Positions 54,693-63,369 of a DNA stretch of 64,000 nucleotides are shown here, piece by piece. The DNA comes from Rhodonellum psychrophilum GCM71 = DSM 17998. GTDB taxonomy: Bacteria > Bacteroidota > Bacteroidia > Cytophagales > Cyclobacteriaceae. The notes under the pieces were generated by a model. It ran no database searches and had not been told where the DNA came from. It was given only the letters and a program-made list of their open reading frames with translations. Made by a program: the position numbers and the translations under genes. The stretch covers positions 62,001 to 126,000 of the forward strand of contig NZ_KB906681.1 in assembly GCF_000381545.1 (NCBI RefSeq). The letters run 5' to 3'. Position 1 is the stretch's first letter, and each line of letters opens with the position of its first letter.

Positions 54693-55907
54693 ATGAATGA
54701 AATCTGGCAAATTTTCACTGCGCTATTCGGTATGGCGGTCTTTATCTTCCTACTGCTTCAAGTGGTGTATCTCCTGATATTTTCTTTGGCAGGTAAATTT
54801 TACAAGGAAAAAAAATACCCCCAAAAGCTGCCCCTCAAGAGGTTCGTCCTGTATATTCCCAGCTACAAAGAGGATGGTGTAATCTTGGATACCGCCATGA
54901 ATGCGTTGGCGTTGGACTACCCTAAAGAATTGGTTCATGTAGTCATCATCGCCGACTCCCTGCAACCTTCCACTCTCATAAAACTCAGGGCAATGCCCTT
55001 GCAGGTGGTGGAGGTTTCCTTCGAAAAAAGCACCAAGGCAAAAGCCCTCAATGTCGCCTTGGACCAAACCAAGGAAGTATTTGATTATGCCTTGGTTTTT
55101 GATGCCGACAACGTGGCCGCTTCAGATTACCTGTATCGGATGAATGAGGCATTTTCCCAAGGCCATGCCGTCGTCCAGGGGCAGCGGACTGCCAAAAACA
55201 AGAATACGCCCATGGCCATCCTTGATGCCATATCGGAAGCCATCAACAACCATATTTTCAGAAAGGGACATCGGGTAATGGGATTGAGTTCTGCGATCAT
55301 CGGTTCTGCGATGGGTTTGGAATTCAAATTATACAACACGGTCATGCGGGAACTGACTGCCGTCGGTGGTTTCGACAAAGAAATGGAACTTTACCTTCTG
55401 AGAAATAAGATCTTGGTAGACTATTGTGAATCGGCCATCGTGTACGATGAAAAAGTGCAGAAAGCAGAGGTTTTTGAAAAACAAAGAAAAAGATGGCTAT
55501 CCGCCCAAATCAAATATTTGAAGAAACATTTTTTCAATGGATTTTATGAATTGTTCAAAAATGGAAATTTGGATTACTTTGACAAAGTGATCCAAATGGC
55601 CATCGTACCGCGGGTCATGCTCATCGGGCTGCTGCCGGTTGCTTTGGGAATCTCCCTGATCCCCGGAGCCGCTCCACAGCCTTTCCTTTGGCTCCTGATC
55701 ATGGCCATGGGTTATCTTTCTATCCTGATCGCCGTACCCGGGTCGTACTTCAACAAAGATTTGCTCAGCGCTTTGACACTTCTTCCCAAAGGGATTTTGT
55801 CATTTGTCTCTGTTATTTTCAAACTTAAGGGAGCCAACGAAACATTTATCCACACCCCTCATGGAACAATCGAGGAAGAAACCAAGAAAACGAAAGATTC
55901 AAAATGA
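54693..55907 (+). CDS. Processive-type family 2 glycosyltransferase
   Basis: 404 aa membrane enzyme. N-terminal membrane helix (about 6-30), GT-A domain with LYIPSYKEDGVILDTAM, VFDADNVAA (DxD), VVQGQRTAKNKN, and QRKRWLSAQ matching the QxxRW motif of cellulose/hyaluronan-synthase-like enzymes. Two or three C-terminal membrane helices (about 300-360). I start at ATG 54693; a longer frame from 54573 would overlap the acyltransferase by over 100 bases in another frame. Stop and next start overlap (ATGA), so coupled to the following glycosyltransferase. Confidence 0.91.
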   Translation: MNEIWQIFTALFGMAVFIFLLLQVVYLLIFSLAGKFYKEKKYPQKLPLKRFVLYIPSYKEDGVILDTAMNALALDYPKELVHVVIIADSLQPSTLIKLRAMPLQVVEVSFEKSTKAKALNVALDQTKEVFDYALVFDADNVAASDYLYRMNEAFSQGHAVVQGQRTAKNKNTPMAILDAISEAINNHIFRKGHRVMGLSSAIIGSAMGLEFKLYNTVMRELTAVGGFDKEMELYLLRNKILVDYCESAIVYDEKVQKAEVFEKQRKRWLSAQIKYLKKHFFNGFYELFKNGNLDYFDKVIQMAIVPRVMLIGLLPVALGISLIPGAAPQPFLWLLIMAMGYLSILIAVPGSYFNKDLLSALTLLPKGILSFVSVIFKLKGANETFIHTPHGTIEEETKKTKDSK

Positions 55908-57040
55908 GAATAGGCATCGAGGCACAAAGGATCTTCAGAAAGAAAAAACACGGGATGGACATCGTGGCGGTGCAAATGATCAAGGAATTGCAGAAAATCG
56001 ATAGGGTAAACGAGTATTTCATTTTTGTCAACCCTGATGTAGACACAGCAACCATCAGCGAAAGCGAAAATTTCAAGATCATCCCGCTCAAGAAAAGCCC
56101 CTACCCTATCTGGGAACAAAAACACCTCTCGGAAGCGGTCAAAACGTACCGATTGGATTTGCTCCATTGCACCGGAAATACTGCGCCAATCAATACCTCG
56201 GTACCCTTGGTCTTGACACTGCATGACATCATCTACCTGGAAAAGACCGATGTTAGATCAGGCTCTTGGTATCAGAGGTTAGGCAATCTGTATAGAAAAT
56301 GGAATGTGCCAAAGGTGGTGAGAAATAGTGATGCGATTTTTACCGTCTCCGAATTTGAAAAAAAAGTGATTGACAAATACTTCAAATTCGAAAAGGAGAA
56401 GGTGAAAGTGATCTACAATGGTGTAGCCCAACATTTTCAGCCTCATTCCATCACCGCCATCACAGACAAAATCAAAGACTACGGCCTACCCAAGAAATAT
56501 CTGCTTTTTTTAGGAAATACCGCGCCCAAAAAAAACTTGAAAGGCGTACTCTTGGCCCTCAAAAAGCTTGATCAAAAAGGTAAATTAAATATGGATATCG
56601 TGATGCCTGACTTTGGGGAAAACGAATTGAATGCACTTTTGGCTAGCATCGATGCGAAATCCATCCGCAACAAAATCCACCTTACCGGCTATATCCCAAA
56701 CCAGGATTTGCCCTATGTGTATTCCGGTGCTGAAATGTTTCTGTATCCATCCCTACGGGAAAGTTTTGGCTTGCCTATCCTTGAAGCCATGGCCTGTGGC
56801 TGTCCGGTCATTACCTCCAACACCTCCTCCATGCCTGAAATAGCTGGAGATGCAGCTGTTTTGGTAGACCCATTCAATCCGGAGGCCATTTGTGAGGCCA
56901 TCGAAAATCTCCTTCAGGATCAGGTGCTCAGATCCTCCTTGATATCGAAGGGATATGCAAGGGTGCCACTGTTCAGTTTTGAACAAGGAGCAAAGACCAT
57001 TTTGGATACCTACTCCAAAATTCATGACATGCACAAATGA
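55904..57040 (+). CDS. Group 1 glycosyltransferase (GT4)
   Basis: 378 aa GT-B enzyme. N-terminal RIGIEAQRIFRKKKHGMDIV is the usual nucleotide-loop start, DLLHCTGNTAP and LVLTLHDIIYLE follow. C-terminal donor domain has YLLFLGNTAPKKNLKGVLLA, IHLTGYIPNQDLPYVYSGA and the EX7E motif ESFGLPILEAMACGCPVIT. Retaining sugar transfer from an NDP-sugar is expected. Coupled at both ends by ATGA overlaps with the upstream processive-type transferase and the downstream flippase. Confidence 0.94.
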   Translation: MRIGIEAQRIFRKKKHGMDIVAVQMIKELQKIDRVNEYFIFVNPDVDTATISESENFKIIPLKKSPYPIWEQKHLSEAVKTYRLDLLHCTGNTAPINTSVPLVLTLHDIIYLEKTDVRSGSWYQRLGNLYRKWNVPKVVRNSDAIFTVSEFEKKVIDKYFKFEKEKVKVIYNGVAQHFQPHSITAITDKIKDYGLPKKYLLFLGNTAPKKNLKGVLLALKKLDQKGKLNMDIVMPDFGENELNALLASIDAKSIRNKIHLTGYIPNQDLPYVYSGAEMFLYPSLRESFGLPILEAMACGCPVITSNTSSMPEIAGDAAVLVDPFNPEAICEAIENLLQDQVLRSSLISKGYARVPLFSFEQGAKTILDTYSKIHDMHK

Positions 57041-58398
57041 GCGAGAAAAATTATTGGTTGAGCAGCGGGTTCTTTTCCATGATGCACCGAGGGGTGGATT
57101 TTATCGTGGGATTCGTGGGATTCATGATCCTGGTGAGGCTTTTTTCACCTGAGGAATTTGGGGTTTGGGTGCTGTTCATCACCATTGCCGCGATCATCGA
57201 TATGGCCAGAAATGGATTTCTTCAAAACGGGATGATCAAATTCATCGTCGCAGAAAAAGGCATGGAAAACAGCAAAATCCAGATTTCGGCCTTACAACTC
57301 AATGCCGCGCTTACCCTCCTGATCATTCTTTTTATCTGGATGGCCGCGCCTTTTGCCGAAACGCTGTTTGGCGCAAAAGGCCTTGCAGACTTGCTTCAAA
57401 TCCATGTCTTCTTCCTCCCGTTTCTGATTTTTCACACACACAACCTGATTTTGATGCAGGCAACATTCAACTTCAAATCCTATTTTTTTGCCGGAATCAG
57501 CAAGAGTGTACCGTTTTTTGTCTTTATCGCAATCGTTTACCTCTTGGATTATACCCCCAGCCTTATCGAATTGGCATGGTACTACAATCTCTGCTTTATC
57601 TTTGCTTTGCTTACTTCCCAATATCAGGTCAAAAACCAGTTTCAGATACTCTGGGGCTGGCACAAGGAATGGTTGGGCAAAATTTTCCATTTTGGGAAAT
57701 TTGTTTTTGGGACCAACCTGGTTTCCATGCTCACCTCCAGCATGGATAAATTCCTCTTGGGGGCATTGCTTTCTCCCGTACAAGTAGCCATGGCCAACAG
57801 TGCCGGTAGGATTGTCAATTTACTAGACATCCCGATCAATTCCATTTCATCGATTTCCTTTCCCAAAGCCTCTGAAGCACATGAAAAAAAGCAGGTGGCT
57901 GAAGTCTCGAGGATTTTTGAAATGACCGTGGCGGCAATGTTCAGTTTTAGTATGGCATTTCTTGTGGTCGTGGTTTTTCTGGCCAAATACATTATCCTCT
58001 TGGTGGCAGGGGAAAATTACCTCGATGCCGTTCCTTATCTCCAGTTGATTTCCCTTATTGCGATCCTCAAACCCCTGGATCGGCAAACCGGCATTTTCTT
58101 GGACGCCATCGGCAAACCCGCCTACAACATGGTCTTGGTATTTGGGACACTGGCTTATGGCATTGCCCTCTCTTGGGTATTTATTCTTCAATTTGGCTTG
58201 ATCGGCGCTGCTATGGGTGTCTTGGTGGCAATATCCATCACTGTGGTGATCAAAATATACATACTCAATAAATTCCTAAGCATCAGCTACGGCAATATCC
58301 TGAAAGAAACCTTCTTCAATTATCCCAAAGCTTTTAAAATAGCGGTGGATCAATTCCAAAAAATCAAAAACAGCCGATCTAATCGGTCCACAAAATAA
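57037..58398 (+). CDS. Wzx-type lipid-linked oligosaccharide flippase
   Basis: 453 aa MOP-superfamily membrane protein with about 12-14 helices. Opening SSGFFSMMHRGVDFIVGFVG, LVRLFSPEEFGVWVLF (loop characteristic of polysaccharide flippases), SSMDKFLLGALLSPVQVAMAN in the second half and ISSISFPKASEAHEK. It should move the undecaprenyl-linked repeat unit across the inner membrane for polymerisation. Start overlaps the stop of the preceding glycosyltransferase (ATGA). With the priming transferase, co-polymerase and ligase-like protein it completes a Wzx/Wzy-type pathway. Confidence 0.93.
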   Translation: MSEKNYWLSSGFFSMMHRGVDFIVGFVGFMILVRLFSPEEFGVWVLFITIAAIIDMARNGFLQNGMIKFIVAEKGMENSKIQISALQLNAALTLLIILFIWMAAPFAETLFGAKGLADLLQIHVFFLPFLIFHTHNLILMQATFNFKSYFFAGISKSVPFFVFIAIVYLLDYTPSLIELAWYYNLCFIFALLTSQYQVKNQFQILWGWHKEWLGKIFHFGKFVFGTNLVSMLTSSMDKFLLGALLSPVQVAMANSAGRIVNLLDIPINSISSISFPKASEAHEKKQVAEVSRIFEMTVAAMFSFSMAFLVVVVFLAKYIILLVAGENYLDAVPYLQLISLIAILKPLDRQTGIFLDAIGKPAYNMVLVFGTLAYGIALSWVFILQFGLIGAAMGVLVAISITVVIKIYILNKFLSISYGNILKETFFNYPKAFKIAVDQFQKIKNSRSNRSTK

Positions 58399-58470
58399 AA
58401 TCGAACGCCTGCAATGGAAGGATTGTCAGGATTATCCTTAAATTTCAATCGTTAACGTCATCCAAAACCT

Positions 58471-59406
58471 ATGTACTACAGGAATATTTCAGATTTGAAT
58501 CAAATCATTCTTAAATCCTTAAGCATTTTGCCCCGTGATTTTGACCTGATCGTAGGGATTCCCCGTAGTGGGATGCTCCCCGCCAATCTGCTTGCATTGT
58601 ATCTTAATAAACCCTACACAGACCTAAGCTCCTTTATCAACGGGCATATTTACAAGGCCGGTGCACGCGGACAGTTTTATAACATCAAGGATTTCAAAAA
58701 AATCCTGATTGTCGATGACAGTGTGGCTTCGGGTTCGGCAATCAAAAAATGTAAGGAAAGTCTGAAGGATATTGGGGACAATTTCACCCTTAGCTTTTGC
58801 GCCATCTATGTCATTCCAGGCAAGGAGAATTTAGTGGATTATCATTTTGAGGTCGTTCCACTTCCAAGATATTTCCAGTGGAATGTTCTCAATCATTATT
58901 TTTTGGAAAAGTCTTGTTTTGATATCGACGGCGTTCTTTGCGTGGATCCAACCGAAGACCTGAATGATGATGGACCAAAATACATTGATTTTGTACTGAA
59001 TGCGGCACCTCTTTTCATACCCGAGGTCAAAATAGGGACGATCGTCACTTCCCGACTCGAAAAATACCGTAAGGAGACGGAAACATGGCTGGCGAATAAC
59101 AATGTGAAATACAATGATTTGGTCATGTTGGACCTGCCAAACAAAGAAGCAAGGCAAAAAGCAAACAACCATGCTGCACACAAAGCCAAAACCTATGCCT
59201 CCAGTGGGTATGTCCTCTTTGTTGAAAGCTCATTGAGTCAGGCCATCGAGATCAACAGGATCACGAAAAAACCGGTGTTGTGTACTGAAAATTTCGAGAT
59301 GATTTTCAACTCCGAATCCGTCATTTATAATCTGAAAAGTGGCAAATACTTCCCCTATCTCCGGAATTTGGCTTTGAAGGTCAGGAATAAAATCCGCAAC
59401 AGATAA
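58471..59406 (+). CDS. Phosphoribosyltransferase-HAD fusion protein
   Basis: 311 aa, cytoplasmic. Residues 1-135 are a type I phosphoribosyltransferase: PRSGMLPANLLALYLNKPY and the PRPP loop ILIVDDSVASGSA (78-90). Residues about 145-305 look like a HAD-type phosphatase: D151-I-D153-G motif I, T193-S-R195 at motif II, a Lys near 238-240 and an acidic end FVES at motif IV. Such fusions occur near polysaccharide genes; a role in making or recycling an activated or phosphorylated sugar precursor is possible but unproven. Last gene of the cluster, 72 bases after the flippase, followed by a hairpin. Confidence 0.85.
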   Translation: MYYRNISDLNQIILKSLSILPRDFDLIVGIPRSGMLPANLLALYLNKPYTDLSSFINGHIYKAGARGQFYNIKDFKKILIVDDSVASGSAIKKCKESLKDIGDNFTLSFCAIYVIPGKENLVDYHFEVVPLPRYFQWNVLNHYFLEKSCFDIDGVLCVDPTEDLNDDGPKYIDFVLNAAPLFIPEVKIGTIVTSRLEKYRKETETWLANNNVKYNDLVMLDLPNKEARQKANNHAAHKAKTYASSGYVLFVESSLSQAIEINRITKKPVLCTENFEMIFNSESVIYNLKSGKYFPYLRNLALKVRNKIRNR

Positions 59407-59407
59407 G

Positions 59408-59443
59408 GGGCGGAGCCTGCCTTTTTTTTGACAGTCTCCGCCC
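59408..59443 (+). terminator. Hairpin at the end of the polysaccharide cluster
   Basis: GGGCGGAG (59408-59415) pairs with CTCCGCCC (59436-59443), extended by CTG/CAG inside one mismatch. The loop contains eight T. It starts two bases after the stop of the last gene. The tract after the stem (TTGTATCAATTTT) is only moderately U-rich, so termination strength is uncertain. Confidence 0.65.
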
Positions 59444-59452
59444 TTGTATCAA

Positions 59453-59684
59453 TTTTAACCCGAGTTCTAAGACAGCGGAAAAGTAACGTAGGGCATCTAA
59501 CTTGATTAAGTTAGATGGAAATATGCAACAGATTTCCAAATGGGATTGAAACCGAAAGAAAATCAGTCTATTGGGTGAACAATTCCTGACACCAATTGGG
59601 TGAAGTCAAAAATAGTCAACACCTAATTGATTATCAGAAAATTAAAATATTAAATGGATTTCGCAATCCATAAAACGGGTTTAA
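59453..59684 (+). repeat. Dispersed intergenic repeat, copy I (long form)
   Basis: Second long-form copy. Extension 59453-59520 includes TTTTAACCCGAGTTCTAAG, GTAACGTAGGGCATC and the perfect stem TCTAACTT-GATT-AAGTTAGA. Core 59521-59684 runs from ATATGCAACAGATTTCC through TATTGGGTGAACAATTCC and AAAAATAGTCAACACC to CCATAAAACGGGTTTAA. The extension matches copy C (21248-21315) at nearly every position. Confidence 0.82.
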
Positions 59685-59718
59685 TCTGACCAAGATAAAC
59701 CAAGAAGGCTTCTGTATT

Positions 59719-59745
59719 GAAAAGAGGATTCTTCCCGAATCCTCT
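59719..59745 (-). terminator. Terminator of the HipA-like/DUF3037 unit
   Basis: Perfect 9-bp stem AGAGGATTC (59723-59731) / GAATCCTCT (59737-59745) with loop TTCCC. On the minus strand it is followed by TTTTC. It lies 158 bases beyond the DUF3037 stop; the intervening 59746-59902 shows no gene. Confidence 0.55.
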
Positions 59746-59902
59746 CCTTCCAATGGACAAGATAAATTGACCAACAAAACCGGTAAAGTGGAACCGCTAT
59801 CGGCATAAGAACCAAATTCAATTGCGCCTTTTCAAATTCGCCTCAAATCAAGTTTTGATGGTTCAAATGAAAAGAATTCTCCTCTGAAACACCAAATCCC
59901 GA

Positions 59903-60295
59903 TCAATCCCATTCCCCAACATAAATCCCAAACAAGCGGTCGAGTGTTCCCGGCAAATCGTCTGTCAGCCCAGCATGAGGCCTGGAGGTCTGGATCACAG
60001 AACTTCTGACTGCTGTGAGCCAACGAAATCGGGAGGCAAGGTCCATTTGGGCGATGGGGCCACCATCCTCTCCGGCCAGGCAAATCTTCTCGAAAGAGGC
60101 CAAATGACAAGCATAAAGGTCAAGGTCCGGGTTTTGTGCAAAGGCATTTAGCTTCGATTCATCTACCTTGATTTTGGTTTGAAGGAATTTTCCTTTTATC
60201 GAAGACAGGATCACACCTACATTGATGAATTCCTCTCGTTCTACATCGGGAACCAAGCGGATAACCGCGTACTCATACAAGTGATCTCCTGGCAT
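59903..60295 (-). CDS. DUF3037 protein
   Basis: 130 aa cytoplasmic protein. Matches DUF3037 by its opening YEYAVIRLVPDVEREEFINVGVIL and the later ASRFRWLTAVRSSVIQTSRPH segment; ends with a short DRLFGIYV helix. The family has no known activity but is habitually encoded next to a HipA-like kinase, as here: the start lies inside the last 23 bases of the kinase gene. A partner, regulator or substrate of the kinase is the likely role (inference from pairing). Confidence 0.9.
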   Translation of the reverse strand: MPGDHLYEYAVIRLVPDVEREEFINVGVILSSIKGKFLQTKIKVDESKLNAFAQNPDLDLYACHLASFEKICLAGEDGGPIAQMDLASRFRWLTAVRSSVIQTSRPHAGLTDDLPGTLDRLFGIYVGEWD

Positions 60296-61067
60296 CTTGG
60301 GCTTCTTTTACAAAAATTTGGGAATGATTCAAACGAGTTGTCAAAAATTGCGCATAAATCTGCCGCTGTTCTTCAGGGGATTCTTCTTCTCCTGTCGCCA
60401 ACAACCAATCGTCCGGCAATGCACCGACGATTTTTTTGATATCTGAAGCTTTCAACTTTTCTCTGAAAACTGCGTCCACCTCTTCCAGACGATCCGCAAC
60501 AGGCAACAGCACATGATTTTGGATCATGGAAAAAGGTCCGATGGCATGCTTTTCCCAATTTGTCCAAGAGTGGTGAAACAAAAAAGAAGCTCCATGGTCA
60601 ATCAACCAAAGTTCCCGATTCCAAATCAACAGGTTGGTGTTCCTGAAAGTCCTGTCTACATTTGTAATATAGGCATCCAGCCATACGATCTGTGAAGCCA
60701 ACAAAGGGTCAATGTTCATCGCAACGGGATCATAGGTCAAAGCACCCTTGAGAAAGTGCATGCCCAAGTTCAATCCCCGGCTGAATTTCAAAAGATCCTG
60801 AACCTCCTCATCTCCTTCCGTTCGGCCAAAAGCCTCATCCAGCTGGGCAAAGACCAGTTCCGGCATCTTAAAACCCAGAAATCGGGCGATCTCCCCTCCC
60901 AGCAATTCGGCGATCAACGCCTTTTCCCTTTGGCCCGCTCCACGAAATTTCAACACATAGTTGAAGCCATCGTCGGCATCGACCAAGGCGGGCAGGGACC
61001 CACCTTCCCGAAGGGGCAAAATATAACGGCGGACATTTACCGTCCTTAGATCAAGTTTTTCTTCCAT
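60273..61067 (-). CDS. HipA-like kinase
   Basis: 264 aa from the ATG at 61067. Single-domain HipA-type Ser/Thr kinase fold without the N-terminal HipA_N/Couple domain. ATP-binding Lys in YVLKFRGAGQ, catalytic loop D-A-Y-I-T-N-V-D-R-T-F-R-N-T-N, with the Asp/Asn of HipA-like kinases, and metal motif LIDHGASF (DFG equivalent). Upstream residues MTSYRPDII..., from an ATG at 61142, lack family likeness and overlap the promoter region. No HipB-like DNA-binding antitoxin gene adjoins it; DUF3037 overlaps its 3' end by 23 bases instead. Substrate unknown. Confidence 0.88.
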   Translation of the reverse strand: MEEKLDLRTVNVRRYILPLREGGSLPALVDADDGFNYVLKFRGAGQREKALIAELLGGEIARFLGFKMPELVFAQLDEAFGRTEGDEEVQDLLKFSRGLNLGMHFLKGALTYDPVAMNIDPLLASQIVWLDAYITNVDRTFRNTNLLIWNRELWLIDHGASFLFHHSWTNWEKHAIGPFSMIQNHVLLPVADRLEEVDAVFREKLKASDIKKIVGALPDDWLLATGEEESPEEQRQIYAQFLTTRLNHSQIFVKEAQDARRSLV

Positions 61068-61183
61068 GTATTTCAGTTTCCAATTCCACTTTCTGGGATC
61101 CAACAAAAGTAAAGTTATTATATCTGGACGATATGATGTCAATTCCCAAAGGGATTTGGGGAAATAATCACCTCATCCATTCC

Positions 61184-61360
61184 TCCGGAAGTAGGCATTG
61201 GGTTTGCCTATAGGGGTATAAACTGCAAGAAAATCGGACTATTTGGACGATAAGGCCTAAAGCTAAACCACTATGACAAAGTCAAAAACAGTGAACAATT
61301 AGCTGATGATGAATCAATTTCAGGTTGGAATTGAATTGGCAATCCATAACAGGGGTTAAA
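61184..61360 (+). repeat. Dispersed intergenic repeat, copy J
   Basis: Diverged copy between the divergent HipA-like and cyclophilin genes (gap 61068-61512). Left GTAGGCATTGGGTTTGCC, centre AAGAAAATCGGACTATTTGG, then ACAAAGTCAAAAACAGTGAACAA and right GGCAATCCATAACAGGGGTTAAA. The remainder of the gap (61068-61183, 61361-61512) should hold the two promoters; no clear motif. Confidence 0.68.
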
Positions 61361-61512
61361 TCCCAGGAACTCACCTTTATCTTTTCATTTTCCCCAAAAA
61401 AATCATTTATTGAAACGAATCCGCCAAGAAAAACCAATACATGACCTAGCCTTAGACATTCTTCCAAATTTTTGCTTATTTGGCAACAGTTTTACCAAAT
61501 ATCCCCGTGTCT

Positions 61513-62082
61513 ATGCCATCATTAAAAATTCACTTCGGAAGGATTCGCTCTTGGCTTTCCTTAGCCTTCGTATTCGGAATGATCATGTCGGAGACCTTCG
61601 CCCAAAAAGAAGAGCGAAAAATCGCCTTAATCTCCACCTCATTAGGTGACATTCATATCCTGCTGCATGACCAAACGCCAAAGCACCAAGCCAGCTTCAT
61701 CCAATTGGCAACGGCCGGATATTGGGATTCCTTGACCTTCAACCGGGTCATCCCAAATTTTGTGGCCCAGGCAGGTTGTCCGGATACTGAGGAGGGCTTC
61801 AACGATCCCGAATACCTCTTGACCCCGGAATTCCATCCCGATCTCAAACATGGCTATGGTGCCCTCGGTGCAGGAAGAGACGACAATCCGGATAAACTCT
61901 CCGCACGTTGCCAATTCTATATCGTCCAAAACAAGGATGGACTCGCCCGGTTGGATGGCGACTATACAGTTTTTGGACAGGTGATCCGGGGCATGGATGT
62001 GGTGGATCAAATCGTCGCTGTACAAAGGGACAGCCTCAACCAACCCTTGACTCCGATCAGCATGAAGGTCTCGATTCAATAA
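61513..62082 (+). CDS. Exported cyclophilin-type peptidyl-prolyl isomerase
   Basis: 189 aa. Signal peptide about 1-31 (ending SETFAQ) from the ATG at 61513; an upstream in-frame TTG at 61480 would add eleven residues. Cyclophilin domain with catalytic-region motif FNRVIPNFVAQAG, CQFYIVQN (central QxFI-type motif) and YTVFGQVIRGMDVV. It should catalyse prolyl isomerisation during periplasmic protein folding. The family Arg (in FNRVIP) is present. Monocistronic by position. Confidence 0.94.
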   Translation: MPSLKIHFGRIRSWLSLAFVFGMIMSETFAQKEERKIALISTSLGDIHILLHDQTPKHQASFIQLATAGYWDSLTFNRVIPNFVAQAGCPDTEEGFNDPEYLLTPEFHPDLKHGYGALGAGRDDNPDKLSARCQFYIVQNKDGLARLDGDYTVFGQVIRGMDVVDQIVAVQRDSLNQPLTPISMKVSIQ

Positions 62083-62168
62083 AAAAATTCCTTCATAAAT
62101 AGATCCTTTATTGATTTAAAACCCGGTATTTAAACATTTTTTATTGCTCCATTCTTTAATCCAAAAAA

Positions 62169-63242
62169 ATGAATAAACCCCTTAGAATCCTAGTGGTCGG
62201 TTGTGGCAATATGGGCGCTTCCCATGCCTTCGCCTATCATCAGATGCCGGAATTCGACATCTGCGGTTTGGTTTCCCGTGGCAAAAGCAAAGAAACACTG
62301 AACAAAAAGTTGGGCAGCAAATATCCTTTGTTCGCGGATTTCGACATCGCCATGGATCAGACCCAGCCTGATGCGGTTTGCATTTCGACCTATCCGGACA
62401 CCCATGAAGCTTTTGCCATTAAGGCGCTTGAAAGCGGCTGTCATGTTTTTATCGAGAAGCCTTTAGCCGACACCGTTGCCGGAACAGAAAAAATCATTGC
62501 GGCTGCCAAAATAGCAAAGAAAAAAGTGGTGGTCGGTTACATTCTTCGACACCATCCCTCTTGGGAAAGGTTTGTATTGGAAGCGCAAAAAATGGGAAAG
62601 CCTTTGGTCATGCGGATGAATCTCAACCAGCAAAGTCAGGGGTACATGTGGGATGTCCATCGCAATTTGATGAAAAGCCTCAGTCCGATCGTGGACTGCG
62701 GGGTCCATTACATTGACATCATGTGCCAAATGACAAGATCAAAGCCGGTTTCTGTTTCCGCCATCGGAGCAAGGTTGACGGAGGATATCCCTGAAGGGAA
62801 CTACAATTACGGCCAATTGCAGATCCGATTTGAAGACGGATCGGTAGGCTGGTATGAGGCCGGTTGGGGGCCGATGGTTTCGGACAATGCCTTCTTCATC
62901 AAGGATGTTTTTGGGCCGAAGGGTGCTGTATCGATCGTGGCCCGAAAAGCAGGGGAAATGGGCAAATCCGACCATGTGGATGCGCACACCAAAACCGAAA
63001 GCATCAAAATCCATCACGCAGACATAGATGCGCAAAACAATTTCACCCATAAAGACCAATGGATTGATCTGAGCGATGAACCCGATCATCAGGAGCTTTG
63101 CAATCGGGAGCAAAGGTATTTTTTAAAGGCCATTCAGGAAGACATTGGCCTGAGCGATCACCTGGAAGATGCCCTGAACAGTATGCGGATTGCAGTGGCC
63201 TGCGATGCATCGGTAAAATCCGGAAATACCATCTTCCTATGA
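62169..63242 (+). CDS. Gfo/Idh/MocA-family oxidoreductase
   Basis: 357 aa NAD(P)-dependent sugar/inositol dehydrogenase-type enzyme. Rossmann start ILVVGCGNMGASHAFAYH, the VFIEKPLADT motif with the catalytic Lys of the family, SPIVDCGVHYIDIMCQM (active-site His region, D-x-x-x-H) and C-terminal alpha/beta substrate domain (about 135-330). The substrate is probably a sugar or sugar nucleotide; an NDP-sugar role is possible since it lies near the polysaccharide cluster, but it is separated by the HipA-like and cyclophilin genes. Confidence 0.92.
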   Translation: MNKPLRILVVGCGNMGASHAFAYHQMPEFDICGLVSRGKSKETLNKKLGSKYPLFADFDIAMDQTQPDAVCISTYPDTHEAFAIKALESGCHVFIEKPLADTVAGTEKIIAAAKIAKKKVVVGYILRHHPSWERFVLEAQKMGKPLVMRMNLNQQSQGYMWDVHRNLMKSLSPIVDCGVHYIDIMCQMTRSKPVSVSAIGARLTEDIPEGNYNYGQLQIRFEDGSVGWYEAGWGPMVSDNAFFIKDVFGPKGAVSIVARKAGEMGKSDHVDAHTKTESIKIHHADIDAQNNFTHKDQWIDLSDEPDHQELCNREQRYFLKAIQEDIGLSDHLEDALNSMRIAVACDASVKSGNTIFL

Positions 63243-63369
63243 CTTGATTGTTGATTTTTCTTCAATGGATCTCGGGATAAAAAACATTGAAATTTTTGGT
63301 ATTTATAAGGTTTATTGTTGATTAAAATGTAGCTTGAACCACCCACTTTTAAAAAAGCAAGACTTCCAA

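Noticed and set aside
21248-59684. Possible CRISPR array from the recurring repeats
   Set aside because: Copies are ~170 bp, dispersed over tens of kilobases, in both orientations, without spacers or cas genes.
61068-61142. 25-residue N-terminal extension of the HipA-like kinase
   Set aside because: Not HipA-like and falls in the intergenic promoter region; the ATG at 61067 fits better.
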